Counted from the first letter of the stretch, positions 1-10,189 are shown. The stretch is DNA of 64,000 nucleotides from Vandiemenella viatica (GCA_031002005.1 CM061919.1:227042739-227106738), one strand, 5' to 3'. Numbers and translations are program-made. The notes: generated from the letters alone by a model not told the origin.

Positions 1-287
1 TTCTTAGTTGATATATGATTTATGTTACTGAATTCATAATTTATGTAGACCTTAAATATCCTTATTGGTGGAAAGACAACTGAAATATCTTCTAATTTTA
101 AAGCAAAAAAATATCTCACAATATATCACGTTTAAATTTAGTTTAACCAGTTCCTTATGTCAATACGTCTTGTTAATGTCTCTCCAACTGCATTGCCCCA
201 GGTCACATGACAAAAATTTTTATATAGTTTTAAAAAAGAACCAAAAACTGTATAGCATTGGTTTAAAATGTTTGCATCTTGTTTTTT

Positions 288-520
288 TGGCTTTACGCCT
301 CATTGACGTAGAGGTCATTAGAGGCGGGAAAGGATTGGGAACTACGAACGGGAAGGAATTCGGCCATGGTCTTTTGAAGGAAGCATCGCGCCATTCACCT
401 GGAGTGATTTGGGGAAACTATGGAAAACCCAAATCTGGATGCCCGGACGGGGATTCAAACTCGCGTACTCCCGAAGCGGGTTCGACTCCCCCGTCTGCAA
501 CTTGTATTAATGTTTCTGGC
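288..520 (-). mobile_element. SINE (family B), tRNA-like head, full-length-looking copy
   Basis: Read on the minus strand, the element begins near 520 with a tRNA-like head. A B-box-like gagtttgaatccccg precedes the body, which has the phrases gggttttccat, aaatcactccagg and cttccttcaaaa, and it ends near 288. The same body recurs at 3378, 4596, 6735, 12735 and 28312, so this is a dispersed family. The wording resembles a SINE I associate with polyneopteran insects; that is memory and unverified. It carries no protein-coding capacity. Confidence 0.75.
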
Positions 521-791
521 TTCTTGTGAGAGTATATTAATGAATTCGTGCATTTAGTAAAAATTAATTTCGATCTATATGAGAAGTATTCCCACTGAGT
601 TTGAGTTGTGAGCAAAAAGTTTCTGTTATAAAATGACACAATATGAGAAATCAGGTACAGAGCCTATCACAGCGGTGAAAGCTTTCAAAGTTTAGCTCAA
701 GCGCTGGAAGAAACCAATATGTTGAAATCGGAAGAGTGGCACAAAGATAACGGAGGTTCGGCAGTTATACATCTGATGGTTGGACGCTGAC
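521..791. other. No recognised feature; 3' intron of MIOX
   Basis: On the minus strand this stretch lies downstream of the MIOX exon at 792-1000 and begins with its splice donor (gtcagc read from 791 down). It should therefore be intron leading to exons beyond the left window edge. No repeat or coding signal was recognised. Confidence 0.4.
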
Positions 792-1000
792 CTTTCCCAA
801 GTCGTGCAGAAGTCCCGTGAGCTGCAGCCAATCACAGTCGGGATGGTCCTCCCTGATTCGCTCCGCCGTCTGGAAGGCGTGCACGATGTTGGGCACGTCG
901 ACGTCAGGATCACTCTGGTCCAACATTGCGTTCAGTCTTTCCAGCGTCTCCATCACTGGAGCCTTGAACTTGTCGAAGCGGAGCCACTTGGCTCGTTGCT
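792..1000 (-). CDS. MIOX: Myo-inositol oxygenase, internal exon (iron-ligand exon)
   Basis: MIOX is a non-haem di-iron enzyme that cleaves myo-inositol to D-glucuronate in the cytosol. This exon encodes about 70 residues, including SDPDVDVPN, HAFQTAERIR and LLHDLGK. In the family the HAFQTAE histidine and the His-Asp of HDLGK are metal ligands, and both are intact here. The acceptor is tcttttccag read from 1010 to 1001. The donor gtcagc follows AAG at 792, so the exon ends in phase 0. Joined to the exon at 4845-5016 (phase 1) the frame stays open and gives DFVQKQRAKW at the junction, matching the length of the family between DFV and the SDPDVD motif. The next exons, with the remaining ligands, would lie left of the window. 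No frameshift or stop is seen, and codon use is GC-richer than the flanks. I am confident of the family; exon ends are by splice consensus only. Confidence 0.9.
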
Positions 1001-1651
1001 CTGGAAAAGAAGAATTTCCGGCATATTCCACCTTGGTTTTATCAACTGTAGTGTTGTACGGGGTTTGGGTATGGGAAGATGAAAGCAAGGAGAGGGAGAA
1101 ACTCGGTGCCGGAGAATTCAGGCCTCATCCTGCACAGAGTGTGATCCGACGAGTGTTACATCCCCATCCGACAAACGAATCATCACCATACCCTCATTAA
1201 ACATGCATTGCGGAGAGGTCTCGTATCTAACTCAGGACATGGTTCACAATCTGGTGAAATAAATCGTGCACCATTACCTCCCCTACTCTGCAGCCAAATC
1301 GTGATGACGAAATTTTCTTATACCAATGGGGAACGAAGGTTACGAAGCAGTTATCCTCGCGTTATGTTTCTACTACAAATGGAGCCAATGGAGAGTATGA
1401 GTAATTATAAGAGTCTAAAGTAATTAGTAAGCATATACAGATGGAGGACAAAATAATACGAACACCTGCGAAAAAGTATGACGTATTTCATACCTCCAGT
1501 ACAGCCGCGCCACCTGCAACAGAAGTCTGCGACCTAGTGAGCGTGAAGAGGAAGGTATCAGTCTCTCAACAGCAGTCACCTGCGTTGCATGCGTCTGTCG
1601 AACTGTCTGTGATAAGTTGAAATGTCGCACCTGTCAGAATTCCAATGAGGA

Positions 1652-1891
1652 ATGATTGTCGGAGCCCGTTTAAGTGGAGCATCGGTTACGGAAACATCAA
1701 ACCTTTTGGGGTTTGCAAGGAATACGGTATCAGCCGTTATGACAGCGTACACGAAAGAGGGTAAGACGGCGTCTGCAAGCCGAAAGTCAAAGCTTACTGA
1801 TAGGGATAGACAGGTCATGAAGCGCATAGTAGCCCGAAAGCACAAGCAATCGTTATTCTGCATGGTAGAATCAAATGCAATCACTATCTAA
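1652..1891 (+). pseudogene. Tc1 transposase, N-terminal DNA-binding fragment
   Basis: The frame encodes the paired-like helix-turn-helix of Tc1 transposases: GARLSGASVTETSNLLGFAR, then TVSAVMTAY and the KLTDRDRQVMKRIV segment. It breaks off after about 65 residues into unrelated codons, just before the catalytic domain would begin. The true N-terminus would lie slightly upstream (1610-1650) but no good initiator is evident. It belongs to the element bounded by inverted repeats at 1436 and 2321. Confidence 0.85.
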
Positions 1892-1944
1892 GCATTCTAG
1901 GGGATCATGTCCATCCTTTTGTGCAGACTGTATTCCCTGGAGAG

Positions 1945-2267
1945 CTACCGTTTTTTCAAGACTACAACGCCGCTATCCACACTGCTAGGTGTGTTCAAGC
2001 ATGGTTCGAAGAGCATGACGATGAAGTTGAACATCTTGCCTGGCCCCCTCAGTCTCCGGACTTGAATATTATTGAACATTTATGGGAAATTTGGAGTCCA
2101 AACTTCGTTCCCGATTTCCTCTTCCATCCAGCCTTTCGGAATTAGACACCGTTCTGCAGGAGGAATGGCTTAATATACCTTTAAATAGTGTCCATGACCT
2201 TTATGCATCTAACCTACGTCGCATTAAATCTGTACTTCAGTCAAAGGGTGGTCCAACCCCCTATTAA
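1945..2267 (+). pseudogene. Tc1 transposase, C-terminal catalytic fragment (frameshifted)
   Basis: Residues DYNAAIHTARCVQAWFEEHD and LAWPPQSPDLNIIEHLWE correspond to the DDE region around the second Asp and the final acidic residue of Tc1 transposases. After HLWEI the frame changes, and the tail continues as LESKLRSRF, LDTVLQEEW and LYASNLRRIKSVLQSKGGPT in the frame from 2082, ending near 2267 close to the right inverted repeat. At least one frameshift separates the two parts. Confidence 0.85.
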
Positions 2268-2499
2268 TAAAGATTTTCCATTATTTCACAGGTGTTCGTA
2301 TTATTTCATCCTCCCCCTGTACTGTTTGTGAAAATTGCAACAATCATAAGGAATGGTCTGAATCATCCAAAATCGGAGAATGTGCAGAACAATGGAGCCA
2401 TAATAAGTGATTAAGATTGCACAGAAATGGCGTTCACGTAGGTCGAGCAGCTGCCTCTTATGTATGAGCTGAGCAGCCACGCTCAATCGGTGCAAGCCG

Positions 2500-3136
2500 T
2501 CAAACGAAGTGGAAATAGATTGACAAGTGCCGGTATGGCTCGGCGCAACATCAGCATACGAGTGAGTTCAAACGTGGCAGAATGATTGGTTTCTGGGAAA
2601 CGGGATTGTGTCATACCGACCGCCATCGTGTCGCATGGCCGTAACCGACACAACAGCTTCGTCCACAGTGTTGGCTCGAAGTCGGAGCAATGCAACGGGT
2701 GTCGACATGCCTGCGCTTACGGTACGGCGCCGTCTGCTGGCGGCTGGACTGATGTCACGCCTGCCATTCTGTCCGATTCCATTGAACAGAAGTCACCACC
2801 ATATCAGACTGCAATTCGCACGTGAATGCCATCATTGGCACGCTGAGTGAAAAAATGTAATGTTTTCGGACGAGCCTTACTCCAACTTGTCCTGCAGTGA
2901 TGGGCACATGCGTGTTAGACGCTGCCGTGGTGAACGCAACCGGACAGACTACAATGCTGAGCAACATGGCGACTATGACTTCCGATCTCGCTTCCTACGG
3001 ATTGACAGCAATCTGAACAGCAACCGCTACATCATGGAGGATTTAGAGCTCGAGGCACTGCTCCTACTACAGCCTGCCCTAAATGCCACAGCGGGACAGT
3101 TCTCAGTTACACATGCCGATGAATGTGCAAGTCTTC
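2500..3136 (+). pseudogene. Second Tc1-like transposase, 5' part (split by fold-back element)
   Basis: This is a different Tc1 lineage from the one just upstream. Near 2520-2620 there is an initial segment reading roughly AGMARRNIS and GFWETG. From 2640 comes MAVTDTTASSTVLARS and LTVRRRLLAAGL. From 2855 comes the catalytic NVMFSDEPYSNLSCSDG, whose SDE carries the first Asp, then VRRCRGER. From 2995 comes LRIDSNLNSNRYI. Several frameshifts and a deletion between the GFWETG and MAVTD parts are evident. The coding similarity stops at 3136, exactly where an unrelated inverted-repeat element begins, and resumes at 4332. Confidence 0.8.
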
Positions 3137-3377
3137 TTAGGGGATGTCCATTAATTACGTGGGGTGTTTCTCCGGAATCCAGGAAACTCCCCCCCCCCCC
3201 CCCGGTAATGTTGCGGTCTGTGGTTAGTACACTTTTTGCAGCAGTAACTGTACACCTATGATGTAAACAACCAGAGAATTAAACATCCAGAGATATAATA
3301 GATGTATTTAATCAAGGAAGCCGTGAGAAAGATATTGTACATTTTCTTCATAGCCGTGAGACTGAACTATCAAGGAA

Positions 3378-3520
3378 GCCGTGGAGGTCATTAGAGGCGG
3401 GATGGGATTTGTGCAAAGAACAAAGAACGGGAAGGAATACAACCGTGGCCTTTTTGAAGGAAGCATCACAGCATTCGTCGAGAAAGCATTGAAAACCCAT
3501 CAATCTGCTGTCCTTACTGT
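3378..3520 (-). mobile_element. SINE (family B), inside the fold-back element
   Basis: The stretch ggaggtcattagaggcggga, the following cgggaaggaat and gaaggaagcatcacagc match the body of the SINE at 288-520 in the same orientation. The tRNA-like head is degraded or missing. It lies between the arms of the fold-back element, so it either inserted there later or was captured. Confidence 0.65.
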
Positions 3521-3639
3521 GGTCCCGGCTTCATTGCACCATAAATCGAAAAAGATAAATAATAAACAGTTTTCCATTCCCGCTATTTGATGACCGCTAC
3601 AAGAGAATACTTTTATTTTTATTGCAAAAAATTAAAACG

Positions 3640-3915
3640 GGTATTTGTACTGCCATGTGTGGTGAAATGAGGCCTGGACCTTAGGACAATATCTCTCTAG
3701 ACACACGTTACGTTGATGGACGGTAAAGTACCAAAATAAACCCTAAATACCAAAATTATAAATAAAATAAAATTATAAAAGGGAAATTGTGCCGCCTTGT
3801 GTGGTGTAATGAGGCCTTGATCCTAGGACAATATCTCTCTAGACACACGTTACGTTGATGGACGGTAACGTACCAAAATATACGCAAATACCAAAATTAT
3901 AAATTAAATAACTGC
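3640..3915 (+). repeat. Tandem duplication, period about 142 bp
   Basis: Two copies of a unit containing TGTGTGGTG, GACAATATCTCTCTAGACAC and GTTACGTTGATGGACGGTAA follow each other; TGTGTGGTG starts at 3656 and again at 3798, a period of 142 bp. Differences are few. Both copies lie inside the fold-back element. Confidence 0.85.
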
Positions 3916-4331
3916 TGTAAAAAAGGCTCCCTCTAATAAAAACAAATATTTATTTAACTGCTCATTATTTTACTGAACTAAATTTACTACGCTATCAGTC
4001 TTTCATATTTTGAAATGTCTCTGGAGGTTTACATCTCTGGTTGTTTTCGTTGTTGGTGTACAGTTACTGCTCCAAAAAAGTGCACTACCCACAGAGCGCA
4101 ACATTACTCCCCCCCCCCCCTTAAGATCACGTAAGATGTTGACGGAACCCCCGACCCACCCTTGCTAATCGTTTGAGAGCCTTTTTTTAGGTCTACAGTC
4201 CTTCAAAACCTTACGTGAGATCTCCGTCGACCCTCTCCCCCCTCCTCCTTGGTGAGGTTTGGTGAGATTTCGCCGAACCACCCGCCCCCCTCCTCCCATT
4301 TCACCTCACGTAATTAATGGACGCCCCCTTA

Positions 4332-4590
4332 CGAGAACGACGGGTACCATTGCTTCCCCGACTTCCTCATTCGCCTGACATGTCACCCTTCGAATATGTC
4401 TACGATAGGGTCAGTCGGCAACTTTTTCGTTCTGATACTCATGCAACATTGTCGATGTTTTGTGGACGCGCCTACAAACTGAGTGTTAACGTGTTGCTCA
4501 GCAGCGTATCAATGCTCTGTTTTGAGTGCATGTACAATTCTGTGATTTTGATCATTTGTGTATTTCCATGTACCTCTCCCTTTTTTATTG
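4332..4590 (+). pseudogene. Second Tc1-like transposase, 3' part
   Basis: Immediately after the fold-back element ends, the frame from 4317 reads RERRVPLLPRLPHSPDMSPF and then EYVYDRVSRQL. This is the region around the last acidic residue of Tc1 transposases (SPDLSPIEHVWD in related proteins), followed by a C-terminal tail to about 4590. It continues the gene left at 3136. The consensus Glu in EHVWD reads E in FEYVYD. The reading frame is open but not joined to the 5' part. Confidence 0.8.
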
Positions 4591-4595
4591 CTAAT

Positions 4596-4740
4596 GGGCT
4601 CCTCGTCGACGTCGAGATCATAAGAGACGGGAAAGGACTTGGAGCAGCGAACGGGAAGGATTTCGATCATGTCCTTTAGAAGGAACCATCCCGGTATTTG
4701 CCTGGACTGACTAATCTGTGGAATAAATTTCGTTGTAACC
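4596..4740 (-). mobile_element. SINE (family B), partial
   Basis: The phrases tcgtcgacgtcgagatcata, agagacgggaaaggac, cgggaaggatttcg and aggaaccatcccgg match the family B body on the minus strand. The tRNA-like head is absent or highly diverged. It abuts the end of the second Tc1-like gene in the MIOX intron. Confidence 0.65.
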
Positions 4741-4844
4741 ACGTGTTTACTTCTTGGTGCTGCAATTTTCATAAACAATAGTGTATGTCCTTTTTTGATG
4801 ACAACATTCTTGTCGGCGTCGAGTTAATTACAGATGATACTTAC

Positions 4845-5016
4845 TCTGAACGAAGTCGACAGTCTGGTACTTGTGCATCTCGTGGTACAGGATCCTGACC
4901 CGCTCCTTGATGGGGTCTTTAGGATCCACGCTGTAGTCCCTGAACTGTTCGATCGGCTTCCCCGCATGGATCGGTTCAGGACGAACGATTTCCGACGGTT
5001 CGAGCAACGGCCGCGG
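4845..5016 (-). CDS. MIOX: Myo-inositol oxygenase, exon upstream of the iron-ligand exon
   Basis: Read on the minus strand the exon encodes about 57 residues: PRPLLEPSEIVRPEP, then GKPIEQFRDYSVDPKDPIKE and RVRILYHEMHKYQTVDFVQ. FRDY, the RV..Y..MH..QTVDFV block and its spacing are the N-terminal signature of MIOX. The acceptor is ttttctgtgcgcag just above 5016, and the donor is A followed by gtaagtat from 4844 down (phase 1). The start codon and first residues must be on a further upstream exon to the right, which I cannot recognise in 5017-9000. A host single-copy-like gene in a transposon-rich neighbourhood. Confidence 0.9.
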
Positions 5017-6070
5017 CTGCGCACAGAAAAGGATATTAATCACAGACAGAGTTTCATTGTATACGAAACCTTACTGGCTTCATTTTCTCTTTAAAGGCCA
5101 GAAGTGCTCCAAGCGTTCACTGAATTTCAACCGTAACGAACAGTCACGAATCTAAATATTCGAATTAACATTTTTAGTATTCACAAAAAATTTACGTTTA
5201 GAAATATTAGTAGATGTGTGTCTATTTCTATAGAGATCATCTAGAAAGGTTAAGCACATAATCTGGAAATTACTTTTATCCATCAAAACACTGATTTATG
5301 GAGTTAAATTAATATGCGATGAAGAGAAAATATGAAGTACCGATATGAAGAATCCAGCAATGGTTCTATAATCCGTACATTCATATAATAGATTTATTGG
5401 GAATTTAAATCACCGGCAATAAAAGAAAACCATGTTTCATTATTGTAATATGGAGAATAAGCTTTACTATTTTTAGGATTACGCACGGAATCCGTACGGA
5501 ATCACTTATTTGTAGATCTGTTTGTCTATCGCTCCGTCACAGGCTTACAGATTCTTTACCCTTTAAGGTAAATCTATGAAATTACGTAATATTTTAGTTT
5601 TTACTGTCACAAATACCATTATAACAAACAAAAATTGAAAAATCGTGGAGATATTCTTCATTTGTGTCAAACGAAAGCTAGTTTCCCACGGATTTTAAAA
5701 ATATTTGTATAATTTTTATTGCAGCATTTGTACGAATTTTTGGTGGAAACCAATGAAAAATCTTCCCGCCTCTTTCTACCTCCCACTTCTTGCCTTGAAT
5801 TTCAAGAGGAGCTAATTTACTTCTAAATCCTTCAGTTTAAAATTTAGGAAATGACTCATGAAAATCCTTCTCTGAAGCATCGGATTGCATGGATGTGCGA
5901 TATGGACAGTTGGTGCTGAAGACGGAAGAAGGTTTCAACCTATCCAAATCTGATGCAATCGGAGAATGTTAAAGATGAGGCTGAAGGGAAGAGTTATATA
6001 TATAACAATAATTGCGTGTGGTCGTAATGACGTGGTGACAGCGTTTCTGGTGCCTGCGCATTCCGCCCAC
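5017..6070. other. Upstream MIOX intron or 5' flank, no recognised feature
   Basis: The sequence is AT-rich with no open coding similarity and no second copy found in the window. It lies upstream of the MIOX exon, so an intron is the simplest reading. Confidence 0.35.
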
Positions 6071-6074
6071 GTCG

Positions 6075-6305
6075 TAGCCACCTTAACCTAACCCAGAAAT
6101 CCTACCAGGTACAGGGGACCTCAGTTTAACGTGAAATCCGAACCACGAAAGCGTTCTGACGTATTTCACATTACACAGCAAGTTTTGCCAGAGGTGAACG
6201 ACGATTTAAGAGTCTATGAAGATTCACACCGAGACAGGGATTCGAACCGTGGTCCTTTCGATCTCCACTCAGACGCCTTAACCACTCAGCCACCAGACCG
6301 CCCGG
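6075..6305 (-). mobile_element. SINE (family A), tRNA-derived
   Basis: On the minus strand the head reads ggtggctgagtggttaagg (A-box region) and cacggttcgaatccctgtct (B-box region) from about 6300 to 6228. The body follows with cgttcacctctggc and ends with the block that reads cctaccaggtacaggggacc on the plus strand. The same body occurs at 39770-40010 and 40308-40505 on the plus strand. Confidence 0.85.
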
Positions 6306-6734
6306 GAAGAGTAAAAAATAAAGATTTTTTTCCATTGTTGGAGAATCACAGAGCGTTTGACGTAATATTCTGAGGAGACTATATCGTCTAATTGGACGTT
6401 TACTGTGGCACAACAGATTCCTGACAGTGGTAGTGGAAAGTTCCATCTAAGGACGAAGCTGGTGAAGAAACCTACGCATGACATGTGTGAATCAGATTAT
6501 ACTAGAGGAAAACGGTGGAGCTAGTCGTATTACACAATCCGGCGGTACACCCGTTAGGACTTCATTACGTTTCAAAGTTTTAACGCCACGAAATATTGTT
6601 AACAGCAACTGAGATCCCTCTTCTGGAATCTTAGATCTTTTTTATATTTACCGCAGCAAAGGGTAGAATTGGTAGAATTTTATTGTGTTTCGACTACCAT
6701 CTATAATAATTAGTGAGATTACAAGTTTCCTTTT

Positions 6735-6905
6735 TTTGGTTTTGCGCCTCGTCGACGTAAAGGTCATTAGAGGCGGGAAAGAATCGGGGGCATCATGGTG
6801 TTTTGAAGGAACCATCCCCGCAATTACTTGAAGTGATTTGGGAAAGCTAAAATGTGGAAGGCCGGATGGGGATTCAAACAGGCTTCCTCCCGAATCCGAG
6901 GCCAT
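6735..6905 (-). mobile_element. SINE (family B)
   Basis: gcgcctcgtcgacgtaaagg, tcattagaggcgggaaag, ttgaaggaaccatccccg and gatggggattcaaa match the family in minus orientation, from body to B-box. A short internal deletion removes part of the segment before the ttgaagg phrase. Confidence 0.7.
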
Positions 6906-7741
6906 AGCATTAATATGGTCAATATGTCAAAATGGCGCCAGGGAAAATTAACAATTGCCAAAAATAAAAAAATCTTTCGACTTCGCAGCCAGCCGTGTTC
7001 ACATTATATATGGTACAGTTGGCTCTCTTGGTTAGGAGCACAGCAGTATAAATGCAATACAGTCAAAGATCTTCATTCACGTTTTCCTTATTCGTGTTTT
7101 CAGTATTCTCGAATAAAATAAATGTGAAAAGTTTCTGTATTCGCCGCTGAGAATGTCGTTATTCGCGAATCTGAAACTAAAATTATTGTAATTTTAACAA
7201 TTGCTAACCTATTTGTTCAACAGATATCAAACCGCAATAGTATATCTCTTGATTTATTGCACTTCAGAAACAAAAATATATTTCTGGCATACAGAACATA
7301 CTTACACCCTTCGCAGACAGACGGGTACTCTTCCGCTACAGTAAAGATCAAGGCAAAGGCTGAAGACGCGGACACTAAATACTCTGCTACTCGGGGGTCA
7401 AACTGTCACCTCCAAGGTCTCCCGGCCAAACAAACCATACGATAAAAGTTAAAAAAAAAAAAATGCAGCTTCGGCTGCTGCCTCTGCATTCTAAAAAAAA
7501 TTAAGTCGCCGGGTTAAAGAACCACTCTGGCTTTCGACAAATCCCATCTCTCTAGTCGTGATGTTCGTCTTAATACCGCAATTTAATCATTTGTTACAAT
7601 ACAGTAGTTTTCAGTGAATAACACATGTTGTTTCAACTACGTTTTCTGTTCGCGATTTATATGTCAACCGAAAGTAAAAGAAGTTAGTTCCCATTCAGAA
7701 GAAAAAGTCGTTTTGACACTTAAAGTAATAACAGAAATGCT
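6906..7741. other. No recognised feature
   Basis: AT-rich sequence. A small perfect hairpin (gcagcttcggctgc) flanked by A-runs sits at about 7465. No coding similarity was recognised. Confidence 0.3.
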
Positions 7742-8000
7742 TGACTGATAATTTAATTTAATTTTAATTGCAATGGAGCGCACGCTCCGGTGGCAATTCC
7801 CCTACACACCCATATTCTCCCTTTCCTGCAGCCACCTACATTTTCCTTCTACAAATTTCAACATTAAATTCTTTCAACGTTTTTGGTAAATTATTCATTA
7901 TTACACTTGGTAACTTATTCCAATCCCTGACCCCCTTGCCTAAAAAAGAGAACCTTCCTACTCCCTTGTGTCTCTTTGAGGCCAGAGTATAGGTCTTTGC
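7742..8000 (-). mobile_element. 3' end of the TTAAA-tailed LINE (5'-truncated)
   Basis: On the plus strand it starts with the complemented tail taatttaattttaattgcaa, then the conserved tggagcgcacgctccggtgg, then the complement of the conserved C-terminal coding part. Matching copies end at 12186, 15620, 50810 and 52200 on the plus strand. Only the last 250 bp are present. Confidence 0.8.
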
Positions 8001-9174
8001 CAGCCTATCCATCTGTGTGGGATGCTTGATCGCTTTCGTCTATGTGGATTGTTTCCTTTAATATCAATGAATCAGAAAACAAAATAAGGAATTCTATGAC
8101 TTCAACCTCACTATTAGCAAAAACTGATAGTGATCCTGCGATTTAAAAATGGAAGCTGAATTAACAATACCGATCGAAGACAGCAATCAGAAGACAGTTC
8201 TCTCAGGTGGTGCTATATTCGTAAGAAAGTCTTTGCTCCCATTTTAGCGAACATTGGGATGGATGATTTGAAGCGTCAGGGTGTTGGCTTAATAAGTTCA
8301 CACTGCGACAATCACTCAACATAATAAAATTGTTTCGTAAGCTTGGAACGTATCCCGTTATAATCCTAAATAAATTACCATTCACGGTTTATGTATTCGC
8401 GACATATTTACGAATAAGGAGCTTGACTGTATTCGACTAAAGCCACCAATACGCGAGGCGAGAGTAAGCGTTGTACATCTGACACAATACTCACCAAGAC
8501 TTTTGGGATGGACATATTGTGCTGTGGACTGACCGACTTAATTCCGATTCCACCTCTCGCACGGTATTTATGTCAGCCATTATCTGCAGGAAGACAGTCT
8601 CGTGATGGCAGCACGACCACGAGCCCTTCCGCTCTTGGTGTCGTCGTAGGAAATATTGACCAATGATTCACATTTTTATCGTCTGCTTAAGCCAACAGAC
8701 CTATCTATAATGAACCTTCCTACTTTGTTTTGTTCCTGCAAAGGTCAGGGTGGCAGCATACATCACCTAAGGACATTTTCCATTCTGTACACCAGACATA
8801 AATGTAATTTTCCTACCGACATTTTAGAGGCAACAGTTATTATAACAAAGGATGGGATTGAATATTGTTAATTGCGGTGTTAACGAGTAAGTTTTCTAAT
8901 GCTGTTCGCTCAGTGAGGCAACGCTACAGTCTGGTAAACTGGAGCTGATAAATCTCGGATGGAGCGTTGAATTGGGCAAGCCTTCTTAACTGTCTGATTT
9001 TTTCGGAGCATTTTATTTATTTATTTAATTTTCCGATAGCAACTTCATTACTAACTCATTTTCCCATGTCATGCCTTTTCACTAAGCACCTGATTTGTCC
9101 CATACGAATTTTAATTTTAAACTCCATATCAGTCACTGACTGGACCCTGCAGTAATTTACATAAACAAATGCTC
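8001..9174. other. No recognised feature
   Basis: Mixed AT-rich sequence without recognised coding similarity or internal repeats. Confidence 0.3.
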
Positions 9175-10004
9175 TCCATTCTACCTCTTCCAACCCCTGT
9201 ATTTGATACGCAAAAAGTGGGTCCCCACCAACCCACCATATTCAAGCAGTGGTCTGACCAAGTTTTGTAACCCAATTCCCTCCCCCTCATCACCCTCTCC
9301 AGTAAATGAAGGCTTTTGAAACCTGTTCTTACCGTGAGCCCAATGTGTCCCGCTCAATTGAATTTTCTCTCAAAGTTTTTTCTTTAACAATAAATTAATT
9401 CCCTAAGCTATAATAATTGAAAATCTTTACTTTTTACCTGTCTAACTAAAAGGCTGACTTTTCTTGACATTCATTCCATTTTTAATCATCCATTTAAATA
9501 TCCTGTTCACAAACCCCTGTGGCTGTACACAGTCCTCTCCCGTAGTTTTAATCCGATTGTATGACGTTATATCTGCAAACGATCTAAACTCCGGCTTCAG
9601 CCCATCAACACAATCATGCATTAGAACAACGTACACCAATACACTAATCTACGGCACTTTCGTTTCTTCTGCCTCATCTTTTGATTCTGCATTTCCTACC
9701 CTAACTCTTTGCTTTCTACCTTTTAAAGAATTCCACCACCGAGCAAGGCACTTTTCCAAACATGGTTTTTACCTATTTACCGCCATTTTACGCCTCGCTC
9801 TATCAAGAGCCTTGGAGAGATCTGGTTCTATACTATGAACCTGTACTTTTCATCAGAAGTATGCTGCATATAGCCCACTAACTGAGATTCACATGAATGT
9901 TCTTGCTTAAATCCATGTTGCAGTTTCGCAAACAAGTTCCTTCCCTCACAGACGTTTCTGATGTGATTGCTTACCAATTTTTCTATGGGCTTTTCCACCA
10001 CTGG
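9175..10004 (-). pseudogene. TTAAA-tailed LINE, reverse transcriptase fragment
   Basis: On the minus strand, from high to low coordinate: finger-region residues EKPIEKLVSNHIRNVCEGRN, LFAKLQHGFKQEHSCESQLV and GYMQHTSDEKY (about 9990-9840); motif A equivalents; then VLMHDCVDGLKPEFRSFAD near 9600, the FADD catalytic region with one Asp codon lost in the frame read; and a C-terminal piece to about 9190. There are several frameshifts. It meets an oppositely oriented copy at about 10005. The fold and the QHGF motif are those of CR1/L2-group LINEs. Confidence 0.75.
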
Positions 10005-10180
10005 TAGAACCAGAGGTAGAAAACAGAAAGTTAGGGTAGGAAACGCAGTATCAAAAGAAGTGGTAGTAAAAATGGGAGTGCCGCGGGGTAGCGTATTGGG
10101 ACCATTGCTATTCATTATTCTAATGAATAATTGTGTTGATTGTTTACTATCTGAAATTGATTGTTTGCAGATGACATAAT
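10005..10180 (+). pseudogene. TTAAA-tailed LINE, reverse transcriptase core fragment (opposite orientation)
   Basis: The plus frame from 9967 encodes RGRKQKVRVGNAVSKEV, then MGVPRGSVLGPLLFIILMNN and CVDCLLSEIDC. This is RT motif B (GVPRGSVLGPLLF) leading toward FADD; the next bases (gcagatgac) supply an out-of-frame ADD. It abuts the minus-strand copy head to head, and the two overlap in content, so they are separate insertions or a rearranged pair rather than one simple inversion. Confidence 0.8.
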
Positions 10181-10189
10181 CTATATATA

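Larger units (their letters stand above)
1436..2321 (+). mobile_element. Tc1-like DNA transposon, internally deleted
   Basis: Terminal inverted repeats of 35 bp at 1436-1470 and 2287-2321 match at 30 of 35 positions and share AAATAATACGAACACCTG. Both outer ends read TACAG, consistent with TA target use. Between them are two separated pieces of a Tc1 transposase. The N-terminal helix-turn-helix piece is at about 1650-1850 (IVGARLSGASVTETSNLLG). The C-terminal catalytic part is at about 1945-2265, with DYNAAIHTARCVQAWFEEHD and PPQSPDLNIIEHLWE, the latter holding the third acidic residue region. The middle, including the first catalytic Asp, is missing, and the halves are in different frames. 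About 890 bp compared with roughly 1.6 kb for an intact Tc1. It could only move if supplied with transposase in trans. Confidence 0.9.
3137..4331. mobile_element. Fold-back / MITE-like DNA element with GTCCATTAATTACGT termini
   Basis: The two ends are inverted repeats: 3137-3166 against 4302-4331 matches at about 26 of 30 positions, sharing GTCCATTAATTACGTG. A second, inner inverted pair (about 3204-3292 against 4012-4100) shares GTAATGTTGCG, then AGCAGTAACTGTACACC and ACAACCAGAGA. Long C-runs sit between outer and inner arms (15 C at 3189-3203, 12 C at 4109-4120). The element interrupts a Tc1-like transposase frame, giving a clean insertion polarity. It has no transposase of its own. It contains a SINE (3378-3520) and a tandem duplication (about 3640-3915). 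Superfamily is unknown to me; the termini recall repeats seen in several arthropod genomes, from memory only. Confidence 0.85.
1001..4844 (-). other. MIOX: MIOX intron packed with transposons
   Basis: The intron is inferred from the donor gtaagtat at 4844 downwards and the acceptor tcttttccag at 1010-1001 on the minus strand. It is about 3.84 kb, and most of it is Tc1-like, fold-back and SINE sequence, listed separately. The transposase remnants lie on the plus strand, antisense to MIOX. The stretch 1011-1435 holds no element I can classify; part of it (near 1100-1200) has the look of a dispersed repeat but I could not find a second copy in the window. Confidence 0.8.

Noticed and set aside
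780..1200. Plus-strand frames of 100 and 127 codons
   Set aside because: They are shadows of the MIOX exon on the opposite strand.
7446..7500. Small hairpin between A-runs as a non-coding RNA
   Set aside because: The stem is only about six base pairs (gcagc/gctgc with a ttcg-type loop) and nothing else supports an RNA gene.
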